A stretch of 64,000 bases of DNA, taken from NCBI GenBank assembly GCA_035578175.1, contig JAQMRL010000021.1:5357538-5421537 (forward strand), read 5' to 3'. Position 1 is the first letter of the stretch. Every line of letters starts with the position of its first letter. The notes under the pieces are model-generated. The model made no database searches and had not been told where the DNA came from. It saw only the letters and a program-made list of their open reading frames with translations. Origin of the DNA: Catonia carolina. Lineage: Eukaryota > Arthropoda > Insecta > Hemiptera > Achilidae. This document shows positions 52,164 through 62,767 of this stretch, piece by piece. A program made the translations under genes and the position numbers.

Positions 52164-52215
52164 ATCTAAGTCATTTAGAGCAATGATTCTCAACCTTTTA
52201 GACACTGCGACTTCC

Positions 52216-53137
52216 TTTTTACTTTCTCTTGCCTATATGAATATATAGGAAGGAAAGTATTGTTTTCATGTCGATTTTAACAAATACACCCTTCAACGGA
52301 TCTACACATTTTCAGATCCCCTGAACCCAACAAAACATGTTTTTAGCGATTGGTCTGTGTGTGTGTGTGTGTGTATATATACAGAATATCTTAAGAACGG
52401 AACATCGTACGAACTTGAAACTTAACTTACATACCAATACCGGACCCGACACGAACATTTTCATCAAAATCGGTCAAACGAAAGTAGTAGTTTATTCGTG
52501 TAATTTTTCACTTTTTTGCGATTTTCTCAAAAACTGGTCTTACGATTTTTTCTAAAATCGCCTCATTTATTAAATTTTTTATGCTCTACAAGGTACGGTA
52601 GGCGTCATGTTTGCTGAAATTCTTGGTGAGGCGGTTTTCACGTAAAAAAAATGTTTTTTTTTAAGATTACGGCTTTAATATGCATTTCAGCGCAAAAATG
52701 TATATAATAAAAGCTGTAGAGAATTAAAAATCCTACAACTTTTATTTCAAATATTTTTTTATAACGCTTAGTTTAGCGGTAATTAGCAATTTTCTGTTTT
52801 TTCTCACGAAAACGTGTGAAAAATCGATTTTTTTTTAAGAATTCAGCATTAGTATGCATTTTACGACAAAAGTGAATATAATAAAATTTATAGGTAATTA
52901 AAAGATCTACGACTTTTATTTAAAGCTTTTTCCTCTACAGAGCCTATTTTAGCGTGAAAGAGTGATTTTCCGTATATTTAACCAAAACTGAGGTTGATTT
53001 TCATATTGCGTCTTTTACTCATGATTAAAATATGGTTTTTATTTATTTCTATAGTTTTATTACCAATGTTAGGTTATATTGAGTATTATTTGCATTGGCA
53101 AGAGAAAGTTGTGTGAATGTTTCACACCATATTTTTT
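52216..53137 (+). mobile_element. HINE-like element H37, full length
   Basis: Complete with a short (GT)n plus TATATATAC as in H9. The 3' end reads CCATATTTTTTT and passes straight into flank unit Y copy 3. Confidence 0.94.
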
Positions 53138-53240
53138 TGTAATGGGCTATTAAGTAGATTCGTTAGTTGTTTGAAATTTACAAGAAAATCTGCCCTTAAT
53201 TATTCTTACATTCAATAATAGCCTACTACAAAGGTAAGTT
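53138..53240 (+). repeat. Flank unit Y, copy 3 (partial)
   Basis: TGTAATGGGCTATTAAGTAG to CCTACTACAAAGGTAAG; it breaks off where the next element starts. Confidence 0.8.
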
Positions 53241-53244
53241 TATA

Positions 53245-53675
53245 CTGTCGAACTTCTGTAACTTCTATAACTCGAATTTTCTATAACTCAAATTGAATTT
53301 CAGTTCTTTTCAACCTTCTATGCATTAATTAATTTGAAAAATTACTTGATAGGTGAAACTTTTTATAGCGTACAATAATTTCTTTCTTGATAGTAGTGAT
53401 ACCAATGTATCACTACTATAATAATCTACAATGTGTGATTATTATATATATATTTCATAATATTATATATATATTTCATAATATTATATATATCTATTAT
53501 ATCTATTATATATATTTATTATATATATATTTTTTTCTATAATAATCACACAATGTGTGATTATTATATATATATTTCAGGTGTTATAACTGACATGTCC
53601 TATATCCCTCATGGAGTCTCCAGGGCGCAAAAAAAATTACCATGTAAAAATTCATCTATAACTCGAATTCCGACA
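53245..53675. mobile_element. Possible Tigger-like MITE with AT-rich centre
   Basis: Left text CTGTCGAACTTCTGTAACTT...CTATAACTCGAATT; right text CTATAACTCGAATTCCGAC, an imperfect inverted pair. The middle has long (AT)n runs and two copies of an AATCACAC/GTGTGATT inverted pair. The right terminus is lost at the junction with H38. Confidence 0.4.
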
Positions 53676-53679
53676 AAAT

Positions 53680-53911
53680 CGTTTTTCTCTACAGAGCCTA
53701 GTTTAGCGTGAAAGAGCGATTTTCCGTATTCTTAAGCCAAATTGAGGTCGATTTCATTTAGCTTCTTTCATATATGATTAAAATTAGGTTATGTTTATTG
53801 AGGTTAGTTTTTTGTTTATTTCTAATGTTTTATTACTAATATTAGGTTATATTGTTAATTATTTACAATGGCAAGAGGAAGTCGTGTGAGCGTTCCAAAC
53901 TACATTTTAGC
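53680..53911 (+). mobile_element. HINE-like element H38, 3' quarter
   Basis: From TTTTTCTCTACAGAGCC to a degraded 3' hairpin (GTGTGAGCGTTCCAAAC). Confidence 0.85.
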
Positions 53912-53960
53912 TATAGAACTACCTCCGGAAGGATTGTCACTTGAATTTTGAATCACCTTG
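53912..53960 (-). mobile_element. Palindromic MITE 2 right-end fragment
   Basis: TTTTAGCTATAGAACT to TTTTGAATCACCTTG followed by TA. It corresponds to the last about 50 bp of MITE 2 and begins at the same A/T-run where the 9687 fragment ends. Confidence 0.7.
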
Positions 53961-53962
53961 TA

Positions 53963-54252
53963 GCGACGTAACAGACACCTTGTTAAAAGAACAAGGGTGA
54001 TTTATTTAATCGGTCTAATAGAATTACTTCAGATAGCTACACCTAGTTATAAAAACTTGTTATTAATAAATTCACGTTACTGAAACAAGTACGAATCTAG
54101 TCACGAATTTATTAAAATATCTAGTTATGTTGTGAAACGAAATTTGTCATGTCCCTTTCACACGTTTCGAATGGGAACCTTTTTTTAAATGTTCAAAACT
54201 GAAGTCAGTATGCCCAGATAAATTTTGTCGTTCTGTTTTCATAACGTGTCAT
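53963..54252. other. Unassigned sequence
   Basis: About 290 bp; no frame or repeat recognised. Confidence 0.4.
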
Positions 54253-54259
54253 ATTTTGT

Positions 54260-54640
54260 TTGTTGTTGTTGTTGTTCAGGTCATCAGCCGAAAGGCTGGT
54301 TTGAACGTGTAGAGGTTTTACTAAGTAAAAACGAGGAGTGAGGTGATTTACTATTGCCATAACTCACTGAGTGAAAAATACGCTTATCAGCATGCCAGGC
54401 CCTCTGAAAAGCACATATTTTCCACTCTGCAAATGACACCTTCACTTCATTCACCACAGAGTCTGGCTGTATAATGAAATTCATTACTTTCAGAGGAGAT
54501 AACTCTGATTAGTGTCACAGTACACCTCTACCTTTTCTGTTCTGAAATGATTCAGTCATTTAATTGGCTGACTACGTGATAAGACACAGAACTATTTATT
54601 TTAGCCCTGCAACGGACAGATTGAGTGCAAATAAATTGAA
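54260..54640 (-). mobile_element. SINE-D copy D13, 5'-truncated
   Basis: Tail TTGTTGTTGTTGTTCAGG on the reverse strand; stops at GAGTGCAAATAAATTGA. ATTTTGT on both sides (54253-54259, 54641-54647) is a likely target duplication. Confidence 0.87.
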
Positions 54641-54731
54641 ATTTTGTGTGACATGTTTAATTTACAACTTCTGTTTAGCAAGCGTTTTAATTGGCCAAAA
54701 AAAGTCAACCAAAAAGCCAGAAATTGTAGTT

Positions 54732-55390
54732 CTTCTTCTTCTTTCCAACAAGGATTAGGCTTAAAGCCTGTTCCGGTTTCACAAAAATCTTAATTCCATC
54801 TTTTCCTCGGCCGACCCACGTCCCTTCTACCTTCTGGCACGTAAGACATTATCGTCTTGGGAATCCTCCTCTGATCCATCCTGCCAAGATGATTCCTCCA
54901 TTCCTCCTTGTATTCCTCAGCCCTTTCTAGGATGTTGAAGACATTTAGTTCGTTTCGGGTGTCTTCACTTCTGATACAATCTCTTCGAGTGCATCCCTTT
55001 ATTCTGCGAAGGAATCTCATCTCAGCCGCCTGTATCTTAGACCTATCACGTTCCGCAGTTATCCACGACTCGCTTCCATATAACAATACTGGAACGGCCA
55101 TAGTTTTATAGAACTTAATCGTCGTTTCCTTCCGGGTCTTGTCTTTTAGAGTCCTACTGATCGTTCCACATATATGTTGAAACTTGTTAATTTTATTTTC
55201 GATATCCGCGTCGCGATCATAACTCACATCGCACCCCCAGTAATTAAAGTGGGCCACTTGTTCCAAAATATTGTTATCTATTACAATTTTCCTTCGTACC
55301 GGGTATTTTCCATGGAATGCCATTACTTCGGTCTTCTTCCAAGACAGTCTTAAATTATACCGTTGGCAAATCAAGAAAATGCGTATAAGG
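54732..55390 (-). mobile_element. LINE L7, 5'-truncated
   Basis: The 9 bp duplication ATTGTAGTT (54723-54731 and 55391-55399) and a GAAGAAGAAGAA 3' end on the reverse strand define a 659 bp insertion. Same 3' end type as L3 and L8. Confidence 0.9.
54790..55374 (-). pseudogene. LINE L7 reverse transcriptase C-terminal part
   Basis: About 195 codons, open throughout: LRLSWKKTEVMAFHG, then KFYKTMAVPVLLYGSESW, IQAAEMRFLRRIKGCTRRD and VGRPRKRW. The stop after RKRWN is probably a mutation, because the next codons (FCETGTGFKPNPCWKEEE) continue the usual family end into the GAA-repeat tail. The active-site box is 5' of the truncation. Closest relative here is L3, with a similar C-terminus and tail. 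Confidence 0.86.
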
Positions 55391-55449
55391 ATTGTAGTTT
55401 ATACGTAAAATTCATTTTATTTCATTTTTTCTTAAAACGGTTCCTATGA

Positions 55450-56400
55450 TTTTTACTTTCTCTTGCCTATATGAATATATAAGAAGGAAAGTATTGTTTT
55501 CATGTCGATTTTTCGAAACCGAGTTTTCACCGGATCTATACGTTTTCAGACCCCCTGAACCCAAAAAACATGTTTTTAGCGATTGGTCTGTGTGTATGTG
55601 TGTGTGGCTGTGTGTGAACAGAATATCTCAAGAACGGAACATTGTACGAACTTGAAACTTGAAACTTAAGTTACATACCACTACCGGACCCGACACGAAC
55701 ATTTTCATCAAAATCGGTCAAACGGAAGTAGTAGTTTATTCGTGTAATTTTTCACTTTTTTGCGATTTTCTCAAAAACTGGTCCTACGATTTTTTTTAAA
55801 ATCGCCTCATTTTCTCAATTTTTTATTCTCTACGAGATAGGGTACGCGTCATGTTTGCTGAAATTCTGGGTGAGGCTGTTTTTACGTAAAAACATAGTTT
55901 TTTAAGATTACGGCTTTAATATGCAATTTAGAGCAAAAATGTATATAATAAAAATTGTAGAAAATTTAAAAACCTACAACTTTTATTTCAAACATTTTTT
56001 TGTATAACGCTTAGTTTAGCAGTAATTAGCAATTTTCTGTTTTTTCTCACGAAAACGTGAGAAAAATCGATTTTTTTAAGATTTCGGCCTTAGTATGCAT
56101 TTTATAATAAAAGTGTATATAATTAAAATTATAGAAAATTAAAAGATCTGCAACTTTTATTTAGAACATTTTTCTCTACAGAGCCTAGTTTAGCGTGAAA
56201 GAGTGATTTTCCGTATTTCTAAGCCAAACTTAGGTTGATTTTCATTTTGCGTCTTTCACTCATGATTAAAATTAGGTTATGTTTGTTTAGGTTAGTTTTT
56301 TGTTTATTTCTTATGTTTTATTACTAATGTTAGGTTTATTGTTAATTATTTGCATTGGCAAGAGAAAGTTGTGTGAGTGTTTCACACCAGATTTTTTTTT
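55450..56400 (+). mobile_element. HINE-like element H39, full length
   Basis: Both hairpins present (start hairpin with one change, ATATAAGAAGG). Short, impure GT tract. Ends in ten T. Confidence 0.94.
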
Positions 56401-56802
56401 TAAATCGCTAAATTTTCTAATTTTTTTATGCTCACAATTTAAAATAAACGTAATGTCTACTTAACTTCTTACGGAGGCTGTAGTGTGGTGGTATTTTTTT
56501 TTTGATTTTATGAATATTAGCAAAAAATAGTAATTATAATAAAAATTGTAGGAAATTAAAAAACCTACAACTTTTATTATAAACATTTTTTTCTACAACG
56601 CTTAGTTTAGCATGAATTAATGATTTTTTTGTATTTTCCTCATCAAAATCGGTAAGGACAATACGTTTTAAGATTGAGGTCTTAACAACAATTAAAGAGA
56701 AAATTTATTTAATCGAAGTAGAAAATTTGCAATTTTACAAATTTTATTTCAATAATTCCTTTCTACAGTTTAGTACAACATCGATTAGTTATTTTACGTA
56801 TT
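56401..56802 (+). mobile_element. HINE-like element H40, old core fragment
   Basis: Core blocks are recognisable but well diverged (ACAACGCTTAGTTTAGCATG, AAAATTGTAGGAAATTAAAAA). Both ends are missing. Probably an older subfamily. Confidence 0.65.
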
Positions 56803-57965
56803 TTTACTTTCTCTTGCCTATATGAATATACAGGGTGATTCATGAAGTTCTCCCCCCACTTCTACAGCACATTGTACTAGTAAAAATAATGAAAAAATGT
56901 TATATAAACATAGGTCCGAAAACGCTTCGTTAGCGAGTTACAGCTACCGAAAGTTTCGCCTGGATTTCAGTTCACCAGGTGAAATGAGGTCTTCCTGGAA
57001 TTGTGGTAAGGTAGATTAAGGGGCAAATTCAATCATTTCTTATGGTTTTTGATCTGATAAATTGAATAAAACAGGTCCCAGATCTGTAAGTTAAATAGTT
57101 TTTAAGAAAACCAGTGTCAAATGCAAAAAATGGAGTGAAAAACTTATTTTTTCATCTTTGGGCAAGGATAACTGTGTTATTTCACCAAGAAACAGTTAAA
57201 ATTTTTCAATAAAACATGGAGAAAATTTTATTCTGAACAAACGGGTGTAAATTAAGTACACAGAAAGCGAATAGATGTTTGATTAAATGAGTTTTTATTC
57301 ATAAGAGTACAAAGTAAAATTAACCGGAAAAACTAAAATGAAAAAATGTGTTTTTTTCACTCCATTTTTTTGCATTTGACACTGGTTTTCTCAAAAACTA
57401 TTCGCTTTCTGTGTACTTTATTTACACCGGTTTGTTCAGAATAAAATTTTCTACATTTTTTATTGAAAATTTTTAACTGTTTCTTGGTGAAATAACAAAG
57501 TTATTCTTGCCCAAAGATGAAAAAATGTGATTTTCACTCCATTTTTTGCATTTGACACTGGTTTTCTCAAAAACTATTTAACTTACAGTTCTGGGACCTG
57601 TTTTATTCAATTTATCAGATCAAAAACCATAAGAAATGATTGAATTCGCCCCTTAATCTACCTTACCAGAATTCCAGGAAGACCTCATTTCACCTGGTGA
57701 ACTGAAATCCAGGCGAAACTTTCGCTAGCTGTAACTCGCTAACGAAGCGTTTTCGGACCTATGTTTATATAACATTTTTTCATTATTTTTACTAGTACAA
57801 TGTGCTGTAGAAGTGGGGGGAGAACTTCATGAATCACCCTGTATAGGAAGGAAAGTATTGTTTTCATGTCGATTTTTCGAAATCGAGTTTTCACCGGATC
57901 TATACGTTTTCAGACCCCCTGAACCAAAAAAACATGTTTTTAGCGATTGGTCTGTGTGTGTGTAG

Positions 57966-58002
<37 letters not shown>

Positions 58003-58805
58003 CGCGTGTGTGTGTGTGTGTTTATACAAAATATCTCAAGAACGGAACATCGTACAAACTTGAAACTTGAAACTTAAGTTACATACCACTACCGGACCCG
58101 ACCCGGACATTTTCATCAAAATCGGTCAACCGGAAGTAGTAGTTTATTCGTATAATTTTTCACTTTTTTGTAATTTTCTCAAAAACTGGTCGTACGATTT
58201 TTTTTAAAGTCGCATCATTTACTCAGTTTTTTTATTCTCTACAAGAAATGGTAGGCGCCATGTTTTCTGAAATTCTTGGTGAGGGTGTTCTTACGTAAAA
58301 AAAGTGTTTTTTTAAGATTACGGCTTTAATATGTATTATAGTGCAAAAATTTATATAATAAAAAATGTAGAGAATTTAAAAACCTACAACTTTTATTTCA
58401 AACATTTTTTTGTATAATGCTTAGTTTAGCGGTAATTAGCGATTTTCTGTTTTTTCTCACGAAAACGTGTGAAAAATCGATTTTTTTAAGATTTGGGCTT
58501 TAGTACGCATTTTACGACAAAAGTGTACATAATAAAATTTATAGGAAATTAAAATGTCTACAATTTTTATTAGGAGAATTTTTCTCTACAGAGCTTAGTT
58601 TAGCGTGAAAGTGTGATTTTCCGTTTTTTTAAGCCAAACTGAGTACGATTTTCATTTTGCGTCATTCACTCATGATTAAAATAAGGTTATGTTTTTGAGG
58701 TTAGTGTTTTGTTTATTTCTAATATTTTATTAATAATGTTAGGTTTATTATTAATTATTTGCATTGGCAAGAGAAAGTTGTGTGAGTGTTTCACACCAGA
58801 TTTTT
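56803..58805 (+). mobile_element. HINE-like element H41, carrying palindromic MITE 3
   Basis: The start TTTTTACTTTCTCTTGCCTA at about 56803 is interrupted inside the hairpin at 56830 by MITE 3 and resumes at 57842 with TATAGGAAGGAAAG. The GT tract is at 57955-58021. The 3' end is complete at 58805. Confidence 0.94.
56831..57841. mobile_element. Palindromic MITE 3, 1011 bp, with TA duplication
   Basis: Ends CAGGGTGATTCATGAAGTTC / GAACTTCATGAATCACCCTG, TA on both sides (56829-56830, 57842-57843). The conserved box begins 76 bp inside each end. A direct duplication in the middle (ACTGGTTTTCTCAAAAACTA at about 57379 and 57557) makes the right half longer. Confidence 0.93.
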
Positions 58806-58986
58806 AAATTTTGCAAAGCTTTATTTTCGTTATTGACATTTATTCATGATTAAAATTAGCTTATTGTTCACTCAAGATGATGATACATTAGGTATTTACA
58901 TTATTTACATTGGCAAAATGAAGTCGTGTAGGTGTTTCACACCAAATTCAGCTACCAAAAATTCTGTTAAATTTTGAATCATCCAG
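58806..58986 (+). mobile_element. HINE-like H42 old 3' end plus MITE 2 end fragment
   Basis: 58806-58946 is a diverged HINE 3' end (GTGTAGGTGTTTCACACCAAA). It is followed by TCAGCTACCAAAAATTCTG...TTTTGAATCATCCAG, a degraded right end of MITE 2 (about 58946-58986). Confidence 0.6.
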
Positions 58987-59226
58987 TGCAGGTAGGAAAA
59001 AAATATTATTTTAAATTTATAAAAGTATAGGAAAAATATTGTAAATATTTTACTTTGTATGTAATAAACCTAAAGAAACCACAAAATTACTAATATATTT
59101 TTATTTTGATTTCAGGTACGTTGAATATTGATACAGTCAAAAATCAATTTTATATTTCATCATTGAAACAATATTCAAGATTAGTAAGTATTAAATTATA
59201 TATTAAAATTCATGACTTACAATTCA
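58987..59226. other. Unassigned AT-rich sequence
   Basis: No frame or repeat recognised. Confidence 0.4.
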
Positions 59227-59314
59227 CTTTTTACTTTCTCTTGCCTATATAAATATATAGGAAGGAAAGTATTGTTTTCATGTCGATTTTAACAAATCGA
59301 GTTTTCACCGGATC

Positions 59315-59345
<31 letters not shown>

Positions 59346-60103
59346 GTGCAAAATATCTCAAGAACGGAACATTGTACGAACTTGAAACTTAAGTTACATA
59401 CCACTATCGGACCCGACACGAACATTTTCATCAAAATCGGTCAACCGGAAGTAGTAGTTTATTCGTAAAATTTTTCACATTTTTGCGATATTCTCAAAAA
59501 CTGGACCTACGGTTTTTTTAAAAATCGCCTGGTTTACACAATTTTTTATTCTCTACAAGATAGGGTAGGCGCCATGCTTGCTGAAATTCTTGGTCAGGCA
59601 TTTCACGTAAAAAATTTGTTTTTTTTTAAGATTGCGGGTTTAATATGGCATTTTAGCGAAAAAATGTATATTATAAAGTTGTAGAGAATTTAAAATCCTA
59701 CAACTTTTATTTAAACATTTTTTTTGTATAACGCTTAGTTTAGCGGTAATAGCGATTTTCTGTTTTTTTCTCACGAAAACGTGTGAAAAATCCAATTTTT
59801 TAGATTTCGGCCTTGGTATGCATTTTACGACAAAAGTGTATAATAAAATTTATAGGAAATTCAAAGATCTACAACTTTTATTAAAGCATTTTTCTCTACA
59901 GAGCTTAGTTTAGCGTGAAAGAGCGATTTTTCGTATTATTAAGCCACACAGAGGTCGATTTTCATTTTGCGTCTTTCACTCATGATTAAAATAAGGTTAT
60001 GGTTTTTTAGGTTAATTTTTTGTTTATTTCTAATGTTTTATTATTATTTGCATTATTTTCATTGGCAAGTGAAAGTTTTGTGAGTATTTCACACCAGATT
60101 TTT
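59227..60103 (+). mobile_element. HINE-like element H43, nearly full length
   Basis: Start present. The block between the start and the GT tract is deleted, so CACCGGATC joins the (GT)n at 59316. The 3' hairpin has changes (GTGAGTATTTCACAC). Confidence 0.92.
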
Positions 60104-60234
60104 CAAGTTCACGTCGGCATTATGTAGAGTAATAAAATATGTTAAATATATCAATTTAAGCGAACCAGGAGGTCATTTTATGTCAAAGCTACAACGAATT
60201 TCAACTGCTGTGTTTAGACAGTTATAAGATTTAA

Positions 60235-60328
60235 AAAAATCTGGTGCGAAACACTCACACAACTTTCTCTTGCCAATGGAAATAATTAACAATAAACCTA
60301 ACGTTAGTAATAAAACATTAGATATAAA
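60235..60328 (-). mobile_element. HINE-like element H44, 3' end only
   Basis: Reverse 3' end (hairpin with GTGCGAAACACTCACAC) of about 95 bp, cut at the target site of SINE-D14. Confidence 0.87.
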
Positions 60329-60340
60329 CAAAGAACACAT

Positions 60341-60712
60341 GTTTTTGTTGTTTAGGTCATCAGCCAAAAGGCTGGTTTGAACCTCTAGAGGTTTTACTCA
60401 GTAAAACGAGGAGTGAGGTGGTTTACCATTGCCACAACTCACCGAGTGGAAAAGTACGCTTATCAGCATGCCAGGCCCTCTGAAAAGCATATATTTTCCA
60501 CTCTGCAAATGACACCTTCACTTCATTCACCACAGGGTCCAACTGTATAATGAAATCTATTACTTTCAGAAAAGATAACTCTGATTAGTGTCACAGTACA
60601 CCTCTACCTCTTCTGTTCTTAAACGATTCAGTCATTTAATTGGCTGACCATGTGTTAAGAAACAGAACTATTTATTTTAGCCCCGCAACGAACAATCAGA
60701 ATTTTAGCCCTG
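60341..60712 (-). mobile_element. SINE-D copy D14
   Basis: Exact 12 bp duplication CAAAGAACACAT at 60329-60340 and 60713-60724. The first about 40 bp of the family are missing; an AATTTTAGCCCTG piece near 60700 repeats the family text. Confidence 0.92.
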
Positions 60713-60769
60713 CAAAGAACACATAAGAAAGAAAAGAACACATAAATTTTATTTGTCGAATTATTTTCA

Positions 60770-60970
60770 ATTGAATTTTTTTTAAAGCGTCAATTAGAGA
60801 ACTTTTCGTACTTTTAAGACCAACAGAGGTTGATTTTTAAAATTAGCGTCATTCACTATTCATGACTAAAATTAGATTACGTTATTAATTTTGCATTGTT
60901 TAATAATGATTAAACATAGGTTATATTTTCATTGGCAAGATAAACTCATGTGAGTGTTTCAAACTAGATT
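60770..60970 (+). mobile_element. HINE-like element H45, old 3' end
   Basis: Diverged core and 3' end (GGCAAGATAAACTCATGTGAG, TTTCAAACTAGATT). Confidence 0.65.
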
Positions 60971-60973
60971 CTA

Positions 60974-61908
60974 TTTTTACTTTCTCTTGCCTATATGAAT
61001 ATATAGGAAGGAAAGTATCGTTTTCATGTTGATTTTTCGAAATCGAGTTTTCACCGGATCTATACGTTTTCAGACCCCCTGAACCCAAAAAACATGTTTT
61101 TAGCGATTGGTCTGTGTGTGTGTGTGAATAGAATATCTCAAGAACGGAACTACGTACGAACTTGAAACTTAAAACTTAAGTTACATACCACTACCGAACC
61201 CGACACGAACATTTTCATCAAAATCGGTCAACCGGAAGTAGTAGTTTATTCGTGTAATTTTTCACTTTTTTGTGATTTTCTCAAAAACTGGTCCTACAAT
61301 TTTTTTTTAAAATCGCCTAGTTTTTCAATTTTTTATTCTCTACAAGATTGGGTAGGCGTCATGTTTGCTGAAATTCTTGGTGAGGCTGTTTTCACGTAAA
61401 AACGTTGTTTTTTTAAGATTACGGCTTTCATATGCATTTTAGCGCAAAAATTTATATAACAAAAGTTGTAGAGAATTTAAAATTCTATAACTTTTATTTC
61501 AAACATTTTTTTGCATAACGCTTAGTTTAGCAGTAATTAGCGATTTTCTGATTTTTTTCTCACGAAAATGTGTGAAAAATCGATTTTCTTAAGATTTCGG
61601 CTTTAGTACGCATTTTACGACAAAACTGTATATAGTCAAATTTATAGAAAATTAAAAGATCTACAACTTTTATTTAGAGCATTTTTCTCTACAGAGCCTA
61701 GTTTAGCGTGAAAGAGTGATTTTCCGTATTTTTAAGTCAAATTGAGGTAGATTTTCATTTTGCGTCTTTCACTCATGATTAAAATAAGGTTATGTTTTTG
61801 AGGTTAGTTCTTTTTTATTTCTAATGTTTTATTACTAATGTTAGGTTTAATGTTAATTATTTGCATTGGCAAGAGAAAGTTGTGTGAGTGTTTCACACCA
61901 GAGTTTTT
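60974..61908 (+). mobile_element. HINE-like element H46, full length
   Basis: Both ends intact, GT tract of only about 14 bp, complete core. 3' end CCAGAGTTTTTG. Good reference copy. Confidence 0.95.
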
Positions 61909-62202
61909 GTAATATAATATTGAAAGTGACAATTAATAAATTGATAATTTTAATAAAAAATAATGAAGTCCATACAAATAGAATGTGTAAACACACTACA
62001 CTGGAACTTAATACTACATACAAATTTAGCAATGACAGATAAGAAGAAAGAGAATGGAAGTGAACAAAAAAAACGCTGACAAACAAGTAGTTTAATAAAT
62101 TATAAAAATTAAAAACAAAATATATATTCTATAAATTAATTATTAAACAATTTAGAATAACTTTCTAAAATATCATAGATAAATAATAATTATCCATTAA
62201 AA
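61909..62202. other. Unassigned AT-rich sequence
   Basis: About 290 bp without recognised repeat or credible frame. Confidence 0.4.
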
Positions 62203-62548
62203 AAAAGGTGTGAAACACTCTCACGACTCTATCTTGCCAGTATAAATAATAAAAAATATAATCTAATTTTAGTCATGAGAGAATGACGCAAAATTAAAAT
62301 CAAACTGTTCGATTTAAAAATACGGGCCATCACTATATGACGCTAAACTAGGCTCTATACAATAAAATGATTAAAATTAAAAGTTATAAATTTTTTTAAA
62401 AATATTCTATAAGTTTTATTATATAAACTTTTCGCTAAATGTACACTAAGGCAACAATCTTAAAAAACCACAAATAAGTTTGCCCGATTTTGATGAGCAA
62501 AATACAGAAAATAGGCTACCAGTATTTGATGCTAAACAAAGCGTTCTA
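62203..62548 (-). mobile_element. HINE-like element H47, old 3' part
   Basis: Diverged reverse copy from the 3' hairpin (GTGTGAAACACTCTCACG) to about the AAGCGTT block. Confidence 0.75.
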
Positions 62549-62720
62549 ATTTTTTTTTCTTCTATTGAGTGATGTTGGCTACATAAGCCTTGGGTTTGTA
62601 CGTAGGTAATGATATGTGATGATTTACAGATGAAAAAAATGCCAGACCTGACCGGGAATCGAACCCGGGACCCCGGCATAGTAGCCAGTTGCGCTGACCA
62701 CTAGACCACGGGCCGGCCGT
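62549..62720 (-). mobile_element. SINE-C copy C3
   Basis: Best-preserved C head: reverse strand CGTGGTCTAGTGGTCAGCGC (box A) and CCCGGGTTCGATTCCCGG (box B). The tail (TTGGCTACATAAGCCTTGGG) differs from the SINE-B-type tail of C1. Confidence 0.87.
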
Positions 62721-62767
62721 GGTGTTATAAAAAATTATAATATTATAATGTTGGTATAATATGGTGG

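Larger units (their letters stand above)
51494..52215 (+). repeat. Flank unit Y, copy 2, with SINE-D12
   Basis: Homologous to 50808-50993 but enlarged by a minisatellite of AATATCTAAGTATATC units (51623-51818) and by SINE-D12. It is the paralogue of the inverted block at 10681-11122. Confidence 0.85.
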
